Position numbers and translations under genes: made by a program
The notes under the pieces: generated by a model
What the model was told of the DNA's origin: nothing
What the model saw: only the letters and a program-made list of their open reading frames with translations
Database searches by the model: none
Origin: Nocardioides gansuensis
GTDB taxonomy: Bacteria; Actinomycetota; Actinomycetes; Propionibacteriales; Nocardioidaceae
Length of the DNA stretch: 64,000 bases
Assembly (NCBI RefSeq): GCF_003076135.1
Contig: NZ_QDGZ01000005.1
Coordinates: forward strand, 186,001-250,000
Direction of reading: 5' to 3'
In this document: in pieces, positions 15,309 to 23,966 of the stretch
Numbering within the stretch: the first letter of the stretch is position 1
Layout: each line of letters opens with the position of its first letter

Positions 15309-15349
15309 GACGCGGTGCCGCACCTCCGACGGAGGCGCGGCACCGCGTC
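15309..15349 (+). terminator. Strong hairpin after the first PEPCK gene
   Basis: A perfect 13-bp stem, GACGCGGTGCCGC (15309-15321) with 15337-15349, enclosing a second CCTCC-GAC-GGAGG stem. No T-run; probably a GC-rich terminator separating the two PEPCK genes. Confidence 0.6.
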
Positions 15350-15384
15350 GCTGTGTCTGCGGATGTGGCCCGGCTCACATCTGA

Positions 15385-15416
15385 ATCGATCCAACGAGGT
15401 GCGTTGATCGATCCAA
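15385..15416. promoter_or_regulatory. Direct repeat upstream of the second PEPCK gene
   Basis: ATCGATCCAA at 15385-15394 and 15407-15416, 22 bp apart (two helical turns), about 170 bp before the second PEPCK ATG. Looks like a two-site binding motif for a regulator. The rest of the ~300-bp gap holds the hairpin above and no gene I can support. Confidence 0.4.
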
Positions 15417-15581
15417 TAGGAGGCAGTCCGGGCCGGCGCTAGCCTCCGAGCACCCGAGTGGCCGGGCAATGACGCCGGGCTAGACCGAGACTCCACGACC
15501 TCCGTCGAGACGCTCGACGGCCGGGACGCCTTCGTCGAGGACGAGTCGACCCGTGATTGCGCGAGAGGGACACCTGCAGGC

Positions 15582-17432
15582 ATGACCGCCACCACCGAGT
15601 CCACCACCACCGCCGGCTCGTCCGGCCGGCCCACCACTCACCAGGGGATCCTGGCCTGGGTCACCGAGATCGCCGAGCTCACCCAGCCCGACCGCATCCA
15701 CTGGTGCACGGGCTCCCCCGAGGAGTGGGCCGAGCTTACCGACGCCCTCGTCGGGACGGGCACGTTCACCCGGCTCAACCCCGAGCTCAAGCCCAACTCC
15801 TTCTACGCCGCCTCCGACCCCACGGACGTGGCGCGCGTCGAGGACCGCACCTACATCTGCTCGGTCGACGAGCGCGACGCGGGTCCGACCAACAACTGGA
15901 TGGACCCCGACCAGATGAAGGACCTCATGCGCGGGCTCTACGCCGGCTGCATGAAGGGCCGCACGATGTACGTCATCCCGTTCGTGATGGGTCACCTCGA
16001 GGCCGAGAAGCCGATGTTCGGCGTCGAGATCACCGACTCCGCCTACGTCACGGTGTCGATGTCCGTGATGGCGCGGATGGGCACCGAGGTGCTCCGCAAG
16101 ATGGAGGAGCTCGAGGCCGCCGGCGAGGACTTCCAGTGGGTCCCCGCGCTGCACTCGGTCGGCATGCCGCTCGAGCCCGGCCAGGCCGACGTCCCGTGGC
16201 CGTGCAACGACACCAAGTACATCGTCCAGTTCCCCGAGGAGCGGATGATCTGGTCCTTCGGATCCGGCTACGGCGGCAACGCCCTGCTCGGCAAGAAGTG
16301 CTACGCGCTGCGCATCGCCTCGGTGATGGCCCGCGACGAGGGCTGGATGGCCGAGCACATGCTCATCCTCAAGCTCACCTCGCCCGCCGGGGTGACCAAG
16401 TACGTCGCGGCCGCCTTTCCGAGCGCCTGCGGCAAGACCAACCTCGCGATGCTCAAGCCGACCATCCCGGGCTGGAAGGTCGAGGCCATCGGCGACGACA
16501 TCGCCTGGATGCGCATCGGCGACGACGGCCGCCTGTGGGCCGTCAACCCGGAGTACGGCTTCTTCGGTGTCGCCCCCGGCACCAACGAGCACACCAACCC
16601 CAACGCGATGGCCACCATCAACAAGGGCAACTCGGTCTTCACCAACGTCGCGCTCACCGAGGACGGCGACGTCTGGTGGGAGGGCCTGGAGAACCCGCCG
16701 GCCCGGGCGACCTCGTGGAAGGGCGAGCCATGGACGCCGGACAGCGAGGAGCTGTCCAGCCACGCCAACAGCCGCTACTGCACGCCCATCAAGCAGTGCG
16801 ACATGCTCGCTCCGGAGTACGACGACCCGCGCGGCGTGCCGATCGACGCGATCCTCTTCGGCGGCCGCCGCAAGACGACGGTCCCGCTCGTGACCGAGGC
16901 CCGCGACTGGACCCACGGCACGTTCATGGGCGCCACGCTCTCGTCGGAGACCACCGCCGCGGCCACCGGGGCGGTCGGCGTCGTGCGCCGCGACCCGATG
17001 GCGATGCTGCCGTTCATCGGCTACAACGCCGGTGACTACTTCGGCCACTGGATCAACATCGGCAAGGACAACGACGCGTCCAGGCTCCCGAAGATCTTCT
17101 ACGTCAACTGGTTCCGCCGTGGCGAGGACGGCGGCTTCCTGTGGCCCGGCTTCGGTGAGAACTCCCGCGTCCTCAAGTGGGTCGTCGAGCGCATCGACGG
17201 GCAGGCCGCTGCGGTCGAGACCCCCATCGGCCACGTGCCGGCGCCGGGCGCACTCGACGTCGACGGCCTCGACCTCACCGACGAGGAGCTGGCCCAGGCC
17301 CTCGCCGTGGACGTCGAGGAGTGGAAGGCCGAGATCCCGCAGATCCAGGAGTGGTTCGAGAAGTTCGGCGACGACCTGCCGTCCGTGCTCTGGACCGAGC
17401 TCGACGGCCTGAAGGCCCGCCTCGACGCCTGA
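15582..17432 (+). CDS. pckG: Phosphoenolpyruvate carboxykinase (GTP)
   Basis: Converts oxaloacetate + GTP to PEP + CO2 + GDP at the gluconeogenesis/TCA branch point. The product is 616 residues, normal for the GTP family. It carries the intact reactive-Cys loop [12 protein letters not shown] near residue 280, [41 protein letters not shown] and [14 protein letters not shown] start after a variable, Thr/Ser-rich N-terminus. Only about 300 bp separates it from a diverged PEPCK paralog in the same direction; the two differ throughout, so this is an old duplication or a separate acquisition rather than a recent copy. Confidence 0.95.
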   Translation: MTATTESTTTAGSSGRPTTHQGILAWVTEIAELTQPDRIHWCTGSPEEWAELTDALVGTGTFTRLNPELKPNSFYAASDPTDVARVEDRTYICSVDERDAGPTNNWMDPDQMKDLMRGLYAGCMKGRTMYVIPFVMGHLEAEKPMFGVEITDSAYVTVSMSVMARMGTEVLRKMEELEAAGEDFQWVPALHSVGMPLEPGQADVPWPCNDTKYIVQFPEERMIWSFGSGYGGNALLGKKCYALRIASVMARDEGWMAEHMLILKLTSPAGVTKYVAAAFPSACGKTNLAMLKPTIPGWKVEAIGDDIAWMRIGDDGRLWAVNPEYGFFGVAPGTNEHTNPNAMATINKGNSVFTNVALTEDGDVWWEGLENPPARATSWKGEPWTPDSEELSSHANSRYCTPIKQCDMLAPEYDDPRGVPIDAILFGGRRKTTVPLVTEARDWTHGTFMGATLSSETTAAATGAVGVVRRDPMAMLPFIGYNAGDYFGHWINIGKDNDASRLPKIFYVNWFRRGEDGGFLWPGFGENSRVLKWVVERIDGQAAAVETPIGHVPAPGALDVDGLDLTDEELAQALAVDVEEWKAEIPQIQEWFEKFGDDLPSVLWTELDGLKARLDA

Positions 17433-17578
17433 TCGCCCCGTCACCCCGCCGACCCGGCAGGCGTCGACGGCCCTCCACAGGAGCGCCGGCGACTTCTGCC
17501 GGGTCAGCGCATTTCAGGGGCCTCGGCTTGTGCGACGATCGGGGCCGGACCAGGTGGACACGAGGGGAGGCTGGTGGA

Positions 17579-18583
17579 GTGCCCGAGCACGCGGCCAGGC
17601 GGGAGCTGTTCACGACCGCGGCGACGGACCTCTACGAGGAGATCGTCGCCCAGGCAGGCCTGTGCGTCGACGACCCCACCATCGCCGAGGGCGGCCCGCA
17701 GAAGACGGCGTTCGACCTGCTCGTCGAGCTCGGCCTGGTCGTCCGGGATCCGGGTGGTGAGCGGTGGCTCCCGGTCGACCCCGCCGCCGTCCAGTCGCGC
17801 GTCGTCACACCCCTGGGGCAGGAGGGCACCCGGCTGATCGCGGAGTCCGCCGCGTGGGCCGAGGCGTTCGGCGCGCTCTCGCACAGCTGGCGGCGGTCGC
17901 CGGAGTCGGTGCGCGGCCCGTTCACCGAGATCCGCGGCGTGCCGGCCATCCTGGCCTTCATCACCTCGCAGGTGGCCGAGGTCGAGCAGGAGCTGCTCAC
18001 CGCGCAGCCCCAGACCGGCCGTGACGCACGACAGCTGGCCGAGGCGATCGAGCGGGAGAGCGAGGCCCTGCGCCGAGGTGTGAAGATGCGCACGCTCTAC
18101 CAGCACTCGGCGCGCCGCCACGCGGTCACCCACAAGTACGTCGCGGCGGTGACGGCCGAGGGCGCCGAGGTCCGCACCCTCGACGAGTTCTTCAACCGGA
18201 TGCTGGTATTCGACCGCAGGCTCGCCATGATCCCCGGCCACGACAGCCTCAACATGGCGGTGGTGATCCGCGAGCCCTCGATCGTGGCCTACCTCGTCGA
18301 CATCTTCGAGCGGTCCTGGGAGCGGGCGCGCCCGTTCATCAACCGCGACACGACGCTGCTCGAGGACATCGCGGCGGAGCAGCGCGCGATGACGATCCGG
18401 ATGCTGATCGAGGGCTATGCCGATCCTGCCGGCGCGAAGCGGGTCGGGGTCAGCACCCGCACCTATGCCGGCTACGTGGCCGACCTCAAGGAGGAGTTCG
18501 AGGTCGAGACGCGTTTCCAGCTCGGCTACGTGCTCGGGCAGCGTGGAGTCTCCGGACAGGAGCTGGCCGACCGGGACGATTGA
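17579..18583 (+). CDS. TrmB/LuxR-like transcriptional regulator
   Basis: Regulator of 334 residues. An N-terminal winged-helix-like region (about 1-80, KTAFDLLVELGLVV) is followed by a coiled segment and a PLD-like effector region (about 175-265, VKMRTLYQHSARRHAV and RMLVFDRRLAMIPG) as in TrmB-type regulators. A C-terminal helix-turn-helix follows (about 275-325, MTIRMLIEGYADPAGAKRVG then STRTYAGYVADL) resembling the LuxR type. GTG at 17579 with GGGGAGG upstream. It is convergent, with a 12-bp gap, with a gene for a 48-residue exported peptide, which suggests a possible ligand pairing (inference). It is not obviously linked to the PEPCK genes. Confidence 0.8.
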   Translation: MPEHAARRELFTTAATDLYEEIVAQAGLCVDDPTIAEGGPQKTAFDLLVELGLVVRDPGGERWLPVDPAAVQSRVVTPLGQEGTRLIAESAAWAEAFGALSHSWRRSPESVRGPFTEIRGVPAILAFITSQVAEVEQELLTAQPQTGRDARQLAEAIERESEALRRGVKMRTLYQHSARRHAVTHKYVAAVTAEGAEVRTLDEFFNRMLVFDRRLAMIPGHDSLNMAVVIREPSIVAYLVDIFERSWERARPFINRDTTLLEDIAAEQRAMTIRMLIEGYADPAGAKRVGVSTRTYAGYVADLKEEFEVETRFQLGYVLGQRGVSGQELADRDD

Positions 18584-18595
18584 ATCAGTCGTGGG

Positions 18596-18742
18596 TCACT
18601 TCTTGCCGGGCTTGTCCGGGCTGACGATGCCGCCTCCGCCCCACGTGGTGTCGCCGTGGGCCGACGACGTCGTGGTGGCGGCGAGGCCGAGGCCGAGGAG
18701 GGCGGCGAGCGTCGCAGCAGCGATGCGGCGTGCAGGGGTCAT
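18596..18742 (-). CDS. Short exported peptide with DTTWG motif
   Basis: A product of 48 residues: a Sec-type signal (MTPARRIAAATLAALLGLGL then AATTTSSAHG) and a short mature tail DTTWGGGGIVSPDKPGKK. ATG at 18742 with AAGGTG eight bases upstream. Too short for automated calling, but the signal peptide and ribosome site support it. DTTWG resembles tiny secreted peptides of actinomycetes; function unknown. Tail to tail with the TrmB/LuxR-like regulator gene, 12 bp between the stops. Confidence 0.6.
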   Translation of the reverse strand: MTPARRIAAATLAALLGLGLAATTTSSAHGDTTWGGGGIVSPDKPGKK

Positions 18743-18862
18743 GGTGATCACCTTGCTCTGGGAGTCCGAGTGCTGCACATTCTCGCTCACAGGTGCGGAC
18801 CTGCGCAGAAGAGTCGCACAACAGGTCCGCTGGCCCCCCGGACGGGAGGCCAGCGGATGCGG

Positions 18863-18953
18863 CGGAGGCGGAGGGATTTGAACCCTCGATGGGGTTGTAG
18901 CCCCAAACCCGCTTAGCAGGCGGGCGCCATAGACCGGACTAGGCGACGCCTCC
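18863..18953 (-). tRNA. tRNA-Ser (anticodon GCT)
   Basis: A class II tRNA of 91 nt: acceptor GGAGGCG/CGCCTCC, anticodon loop CTGCTAA giving GCT, long variable arm, T-arm GAGGGTTCAAATCCCTC. CCA not encoded. Confidence 0.94.
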
Positions 18954-19052
18954 AGCGCTCCGTGCAAGCCGGAGCCCGGACAGGTTACTAGGCGCGGGGA
19001 CGGCGGTGCCAATCAGGGGCGTCGAGGCTGCCGACTGCCTCGCAAGGGACGC

Positions 19053-19502
19053 TCAGAGGGGTCGCAGTCCCTGGCCGTCGCGGAGGTGCTGCTGCAGCTC
19101 CCGGGCGAACTGCTCGCGGTCCACCGCAAGCATCTGCACGGGAATCGTGGTGCTGCGCCCGTTGCGCAGGCGGAGTACGACGACGGGCGCGCCGTACCTC
19201 GTCGTGGTGACCGCCTCCTCGACGTCCTTCCACCGGGCGGCGGTCTCGCCGGCACCCCGCACCCACTGGACGCGGTAGCCCTCGTCGGTCATCCGCACCA
19301 CCCAGCCACGGCGGGCCAGCAGGACGCCCGCGGAGAGCAGCACGGCGAGCCCGAGCACGACCGGCACGAGCAGGACCGCCGTGTGGAGGTCGAGGAAAGC
19401 CACCAGGGCGGTCGCGACGAAGACCAGCAGAGCGGTCGCGACCAGGACGACCCCCATCAGTCGGGCGGCGACGGCGGGCGCGAGTCGATAGTCGGACGGC
19501 AC
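19053..19502 (-). CDS. PH-domain (bPH-like) membrane protein
   Basis: A product of about 149 residues: two membrane helices (about residues 10-60) followed by a bacterial PH-like domain (GWVVRMTDEGYRVQWVRG, then ARWKDVEEAVTTTRYG and VVLRLRNGRSTTIPV). Homologs are small membrane-anchored proteins of unknown role. The GTG at 19502 has GGAG very close upstream; GTG 19517 is an alternative, and the open frame extends to 19625 without family-like residues. Divergent from the gene at 19604 across about 100 bp. Confidence 0.72.
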   Translation of the reverse strand: MPSDYRLAPAVAARLMGVVLVATALLVFVATALVAFLDLHTAVLLVPVVLGLAVLLSAGVLLARRGWVVRMTDEGYRVQWVRGAGETAARWKDVEEAVTTTRYGAPVVVLRLRNGRSTTIPVQMLAVDREQFARELQQHLRDGQGLRPL

Positions 19503-19603
19503 GACTCCATTGAACACAAGCCGGTCGGCCCGCCCTTGCCCGGGTCCCGCACCACCGCCACACTCGAAGGACTCACCGGCTGCCGCACTCGGGAGGTCAC
19601 AGG

Positions 19604-19975
19604 ATGCTGTCCACGGACACCGCACTGCACGAGCTGCGCCGGGCCCTCGAGCACCCGCCGGCCAGTGGTCCCTCGCTCGGCACCTGGCGGTGGTCCGTGC
19701 GTCAGCGGATGGCTGCGGTGCGCGACCTGCTCATCCGCGAGACCGACACGCTGGGCGACGCCTGGCTGGCGGCCCGCCAGGGCGCGTCGCTGCGCGAGCG
19801 CAACGCGCTCCTGACCCGGCTCGGTGCGCTGGGCCCGAAGCTGCTGGAGACCCACGAGGTGGAGCCGGTGCGGGACGAGCTCCTGCGCCTGCTGGGCGAC
19901 ATCGACCGCCATCTGCAGCGGCTGCGCGACCTGGCCTACGACGAGGTCGAGCTGGAGCTGGGCGGCTCCGAGTAG
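19604..19975 (+). CDS. Conserved actinobacterial helical protein, unknown function
   Basis: A 123-residue charged, all-helical protein (MLSTDTALHELRRAL..., then RERNALLTRLGALGPKLLE). It has no membrane segment, no cysteine and no catalytic motif I recognise. ATG with GGGAGG nine bases upstream. The length, the pattern of amphipathic helices and the ribosome site support a real gene; it resembles small hypothetical proteins found beside serine tRNAs in this group. It ends 10 bp before the 55-bp tandem repeat. Confidence 0.65.
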   Translation: MLSTDTALHELRRALEHPPASGPSLGTWRWSVRQRMAAVRDLLIRETDTLGDAWLAARQGASLRERNALLTRLGALGPKLLETHEVEPVRDELLRLLGDIDRHLQRLRDLAYDEVELELGGSE

Positions 19976-19985
19976 CCCGCTTTTC

Positions 19986-20150
19986 GCAGCCGCCGGACCC
20001 GGCCACGCCCCCTCTGCGGCGCGTCGCTCCGCTCCGCTTGGCAGCCGCCGGACCCGGCCACGCCCCCTCTGCGGCGCGTCGCTCCGCTCCGCTTGGCAGC
20101 CGCCGGACCCGGCCACGCCCCCTCTGCGGCGCGTCGCTCCGCTCCGCTTG
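19986..20150. repeat. Three perfect tandem copies of a 55-bp unit abutting tRNA-Ser(TGA)
   Basis: Copies at 19986-20040, 20041-20095 and 20096-20150, each starting GCAGCCGCCGGACC and ending CGCTCCGCTTG. Each unit contains CGCCCCCTCTGC, the exact reverse complement of GCAGAGGGGGCG, which covers the tRNA 3' acceptor strand at 20151-20162. The repeat lies in the 3' trailer of the tRNA transcript. Confidence 0.95.
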
Positions 20151-20151
20151 G

Positions 20152-20236
20152 CAGAGGGGGCGGGATTCGAACCCGCGGTAGCTCTCGCTACGACCGCTTT
20201 CAAGGCGGTTCCGATCGGCCACTCCGGCACCCCTCC
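20152..20236 (-). tRNA. tRNA-Ser (anticodon TGA)
   Basis: A class II tRNA of 85 nt: acceptor GGAGGGG/CCCCTCT (terminal G-U), anticodon loop CTTGAAA giving TGA, variable arm GTAGCGAGAGCTAC, T-arm GCGGGTTCGAATCCCGC. CCA is encoded at 20151-20149. Confidence 0.94.
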
Positions 20237-20327
20237 GAGGCGTCCCGGAGGACGCCACGAGTGGTCAGTCTAGGGGGCTGGACGGTCGCGTCCCGAGGGC
20301 CCCGGGCCGCGCGTCTATGCTCGCGCG

Positions 20328-21242
20328 GTGAGCTCCCTTCGACAGGCTCAGGACTCCGCCTGGTTCACCAGTCCCGACGACGCCGCGACCCGGCTGCACG
20401 AGGCCGGCTACCTCGCCGACGCGGCGACCGCCACCACGGCGTACCTCGCCGGCACTCTGGAGAAGCCGCTGCTGATCGAGGGCCCGGCGGGCGTCGGCAA
20501 GACCGAGCTCGCGAAGGCGGTCGCCCGTGCGGCCGGCGCCGACCTGGTGCGACTGCAGTGCTACGAGGGCCTCGACGAGGCCCGCGCGCTCTACGAGTGG
20601 AACTACAAGAAGCAGCTGCTCCGGATCCAGGCCGCGTCATCGATGGCCGACCAGTCTCCCCAGTCATGGGAGGAGACCCACGATGACATCTTCACCGACG
20701 AGTTCCTGCTGACCCGGCCGCTGCTCACCGCGATCCGCCGCGAGCAGCCGACCGTGCTGCTCGTCGACGAGGTCGACAAGACCGACGTCGAGGTCGAGGG
20801 CCTGCTGCTCGAGGTGCTCAGTGACTTCCAGGTGACGATCCCCGAGCTCGGCACCGTCTCCGCGACCCGTCGCCCGTTCGTCGTGCTCACGTCCAACGCA
20901 ACCCGCGAGCTCTCCGAGGCGGTCAAGCGCCGTTGCCTCTTCCTCCACCTCGGCTATCCCGACGCGGAGCGGGAGCGGCAGATCGTCACCAGCCAGGTGC
21001 CTGCCCTGGACGAGAAGGTCGTCCGCCAGCTCGTCGACGTCGTCGCCCGGCTCCGCGAGCTGGAACTGAAGAAGGCGCCGTCCATCGCCGAGTCGGTCGA
21101 CTGGGCGCGCACCCTGATCGCGCTGCAGGTGGGCACCCTCGACGAGGAGGCGATCAGCAGCACGCTCGGCGTCGTGCTCAAGCACGCCAGCGACCAGGCC
21201 CGGGCCGTGAAGGAGCTCGGCCTGGCGGCGTCTGGGCGATGA
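20328..21242 (+). CDS. MoxR-family AAA+ ATPase
   Basis: An AAA+ chaperone of 304 residues thought to act with VWA proteins in metal insertion or complex assembly. Walker A (EGPAGVGKTELAKAV, about residues 48-62), Walker B (VLLVDEVDKTD, about 143-153), sensor 1 (FVVLTSNATRELSE) and the arginine finger region (AVKRRCLFLHLGYPD). The GTG start lies in a stretch (TTCGACAGGCTCAGGA) matching a dispersed repeat common in such genomes, so the first ~10 codons (SSLRQAQDS) may be recruited repeat sequence. It overlaps the VWA gene start by four bases (ATGA). Confidence 0.9.
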   Translation: MSSLRQAQDSAWFTSPDDAATRLHEAGYLADAATATTAYLAGTLEKPLLIEGPAGVGKTELAKAVARAAGADLVRLQCYEGLDEARALYEWNYKKQLLRIQAASSMADQSPQSWEETHDDIFTDEFLLTRPLLTAIRREQPTVLLVDEVDKTDVEVEGLLLEVLSDFQVTIPELGTVSATRRPFVVLTSNATRELSEAVKRRCLFLHLGYPDAERERQIVTSQVPALDEKVVRQLVDVVARLRELELKKAPSIAESVDWARTLIALQVGTLDEEAISSTLGVVLKHASDQARAVKELGLAASGR

Positions 21243-22600
21243 CTCTCCTCGACGCACACATCGGCTTCGTCGAGGCGCTGCGCTCGGCGGGGCTGCCGGT
21301 GTCGCTGGCCGAGGGGCTGGACGCGATCGCCGCGCTCGAGCGGCTCAGCTGGGGCGACCGCGAGCTCGTCCGCACCGCCTACGCCGCCACGCTCGTCAAG
21401 CGCCAGGCCCAGCGGGTCACCTTCGACGCGCTCTTCGACCTGTGGTTCCCCCGGCTGGTCGGCCAGGGCGCCGCACAGGAGGACCACGCTCCGGCGCCGT
21501 CCCGCGACGACGGCGCCGCCCTCGCCCGGTTCCGCGAGGAGCTGGCCGACGCCCTCGAGGCCGACGACGTGCAGCGATTGCGTGACCTGGCGGTGGAGGC
21601 CGTGGGCCGGTTCGGCGCGATGCCGGGCCGCGGGCCGGGCATGGCCGCCCACTCGGCGTACTCGGCCCTCCGGCGCGTCTCGGCCGACGAGCTGCTCCAG
21701 CAGCTCGTCGAGGGCCTGCTCGGCCAGGGGATGGGCGAGGCCCAGGCGGAGCGCACGGCAGGGCGGCGCATCGGCGACTTCAGCCGGCTCGTGGAAGCCG
21801 ACGCACGGCGCCGCCTGGCCGAGCAGAAGGGCCCCGAGCGGGTCGCCGAGGTGGCGCTGCGGCCGACGATCGACCGACTCGACTTCCTCGCAGCGCGCCG
21901 CACCGACCTGGAGGAGCTGCGCCGGGAGATCCAGCCCCTCGCGCGCCGGCTGGCGACCCGGCTGACCAAGGAGCGGCACGCCCGCCGCCGCGGCCCGCTG
22001 GACTTCCGCCGCACCGTGCGCGCGTCGATCTCGACCGGCGGCGTCCCGCTGACCACCCACCACAAGCCGAAGCGGCCGCACCGCACCGAGCTCGTCGTGC
22101 TCTGCGACGTGAGCGGGTCGGTGGCCAGCTTCGCCCAGTTCACGCTGCTCCTGGTCTTCGCGCTGCGCGACCAGTTCACCCAGGTGCGCGCGTTCACCTT
22201 CGTCGACCAGGTCCACGAGGTCACCGACCACTTCAAGCCCGGCGCCGACGTCGTCGAGGTGATGGAGTCGCTCGCCGCGAGCGTGCAGCACGCCGCGCTG
22301 TGGGGCCGCACCAACTACGGGCGGGCCTTCACCACGTTCTCCGAGCAGTACGCCGACGCGCTCGGGCCGAAGGTGTCCCTGCTGATCCTCGGCGACGGCC
22401 GGTCCAACTACTCCGACCTCGCCCTGCCGGTGCTCCGCGAGCTGGCGTCGTCGGCGCGGCACACCTGGTGGCTCAACCCCGAGCACGCCCGCAACTGGGG
22501 CACCGGCGACAGCGCCGCCCCGGCGTACTCCCAGGTCGTGCCGATGGTGGAGTGCCGCAACCTCACCCAGCTGGGCGAGTTCGTGCACGACATCGTCTGA
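21239..22600 (+). CDS. VWA domain-containing protein (CoxE-like)
   Basis: Partner of MoxR ATPases; 453 residues. The N-terminal helical half ends in a basic linker (RHARRRGPLDFRRTVRAS). The C-terminal von Willebrand A domain (from about residue 285) has the MIDAS sequence LCDVSGSVASF (D-x-S-x-S), a conserved Thr (RTNYGRAF) and a later Asp (LILGDGRSNY). Translationally coupled to the MoxR gene. The pair resembles CoxD/CoxE modules, but no molybdenum-enzyme gene is nearby, so the client is unknown. Confidence 0.9.
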   Translation: MTLLDAHIGFVEALRSAGLPVSLAEGLDAIAALERLSWGDRELVRTAYAATLVKRQAQRVTFDALFDLWFPRLVGQGAAQEDHAPAPSRDDGAALARFREELADALEADDVQRLRDLAVEAVGRFGAMPGRGPGMAAHSAYSALRRVSADELLQQLVEGLLGQGMGEAQAERTAGRRIGDFSRLVEADARRRLAEQKGPERVAEVALRPTIDRLDFLAARRTDLEELRREIQPLARRLATRLTKERHARRRGPLDFRRTVRASISTGGVPLTTHHKPKRPHRTELVVLCDVSGSVASFAQFTLLLVFALRDQFTQVRAFTFVDQVHEVTDHFKPGADVVEVMESLAASVQHAALWGRTNYGRAFTTFSEQYADALGPKVSLLILGDGRSNYSDLALPVLRELASSARHTWWLNPEHARNWGTGDSAAPAYSQVVPMVECRNLTQLGEFVHDIV

Positions 22601-22625
22601 CCCTCGGCACCCGTCGGCCGGCTGG

Positions 22626-23966
22626 TCAGCCGGCCAGGAAGCCGAGGTCGTGGATCCGCCGGATCTCGGCCTGCAGCTCGGGATGACCCGCCTCGTCGGC
22701 GGCCCGTCCGCCGACGACGTAGGCCGGCTCGCCGTCGGCCCGGGAGCCGTCGAAGACGACCGTGAGCCTGTTCTGCACCGACGCGTTGATGAGCGACCCG
22801 AGCAGGGCGACCGGGTCGGCGCGGTCCTCCAGGGACAGCACCCGGGTCTGCTCGGGGATGAGCGGCACCTGGGCCGAGGGAGACCCCGCGGTGACCACCT
22901 GGTCGACCACGAACCTGTCCGAGCTCGCCTTCGCAGCGATCTCCGCCGCCGCCACGCCGCCGTGGGAGGAGCCGACCAGCATCACGCGGGCGCCGGGCTC
23001 GCCCTCGACCGCGGCCTCGATCGCCTGCACGACCTGGCGGACGTAGCCACTGTTGTCGGAGCCGACCAGCCGCAGCCGCGCACCCTCGTGGGCGCGCTCG
23101 CCGGGGAGGTAGGCGATGAAGCGGCCGGCGCCGAGGCGCTGGACGCTGATCCGCTTGTCGGCGTGGGCCAGGTTGGCCATCAGGTCCTCGAGCGTGCGGG
23201 GGAGGGTCTCCGCTGCCCTCGTCTCGACCTCGCCGCCGTCGACGTCGTCGCGCGGCTCAAGGACGCCGCCCGCGGCGTCGCGGACAGCCGAGAGGGCGGA
23301 CTCGTCGAAGGGCTGGACGCCGATGGCGCGCAGGCCCCCGCGAGCCGCGAGGGGTGCGGACTCCGAGGCGAGGGCGCCGGCCGTGAGCAGCGAGCGCATC
23401 TGCAGCCCGTCGAGCAGGCCGCCGGCCCCGGAGACGTGGTCCATCAGGTCGGGGTTGCTCTCGGCGAGCTCGCTGAGGTATGCCGCGACGTCGTCGCGGT
23501 CGAGCGCGTCGGTCTCGATCAGGCCGGCCGACACGATGGCGCCACCGAGCTCGACCTCGGGGGCGAGGTAGCCGATCGCCCGTCCGGCGATCGCACCGAG
23601 CGTCTTGTAGGCGGCCTGCTGGAGCTCGTCGATCCAGCGGTAGGTGAGCACGGTGGCGCGCACGACGAGCGCGTCGGCGTCGAGCTCGACGGACCGGCTG
23701 AGCAGGCCGTGCTTGCCGGTGGTGGCGGCGCGGATGTCCTCCTCCGCCTCCGCGAAGGTGCTCTTGGAGAGCTCTGCAGAGTCGGTGACGTCCTCGTCGC
23801 GCAGGATCTCGTCGCCCAGCCGGGCGCGCTCGCGCATCTCGGCGCCGGCCGAGTCGAAGAGGTCGGCGAGCGCGAGCATCTGGTGGTATTTGTCGACGTG
23901 GGCTGCCGCCTCGGTGGTGTCGCGGGCGTCGCCGTCGGCCGGCGTCTGGGAGTGGTCGGAGCTCAT
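22626..23966 (-). CDS. Alpha/beta-hydrolase-like protein in an ESX satellite cluster
   Basis: A product of 446 residues from ATG 23966 (MSSDHSQTPADGDARD). The N-terminal ~110 residues are helical and WXG/LXG-like. The C-terminal part has a nucleophile elbow VGSSHGGVAAAEIAAK (G-x-S-x-G) and a VVTAGSPSAQVPLIP strand, as in DUF1023-like hydrolases of actinobacteria, with a later Asp (DRADPVALLG). The start overlaps the preceding EspG-like stop by four bases (ATGA). No signal peptide; export through type VII secretion or a cytoplasmic toxin-like role are both possible. An open frame upstream to 24419 is shadow. Confidence 0.72.
   Translation of the reverse strand: MSSDHSQTPADGDARDTTEAAAHVDKYHQMLALADLFDSAGAEMRERARLGDEILRDEDVTDSAELSKSTFAEAEEDIRAATTGKHGLLSRSVELDADALVVRATVLTYRWIDELQQAAYKTLGAIAGRAIGYLAPEVELGGAIVSAGLIETDALDRDDVAAYLSELAESNPDLMDHVSGAGGLLDGLQMRSLLTAGALASESAPLAARGGLRAIGVQPFDESALSAVRDAAGGVLEPRDDVDGGEVETRAAETLPRTLEDLMANLAHADKRISVQRLGAGRFIAYLPGERAHEGARLRLVGSDNSGYVRQVVQAIEAAVEGEPGARVMLVGSSHGGVAAAEIAAKASSDRFVVDQVVTAGSPSAQVPLIPEQTRVLSLEDRADPVALLGSLINASVQNRLTVVFDGSRADGEPAYVVGGRAADEAGHPELQAEIRRIHDLGFLAG

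Noticed and set aside
13067..15637. Minus-strand 856-codon frame opposite the first PEPCK
   Set aside because: Val/Arg/Gly-rich shadow that even runs through tRNA-Arg; no family features.
20328..22600. MoxR-VWA pair as a phage-defence or carbon-monoxide dehydrogenase accessory system
   Set aside because: No effector, nuclease or molybdenum-enzyme gene nearby; the pair is common housekeeping in actinobacteria.
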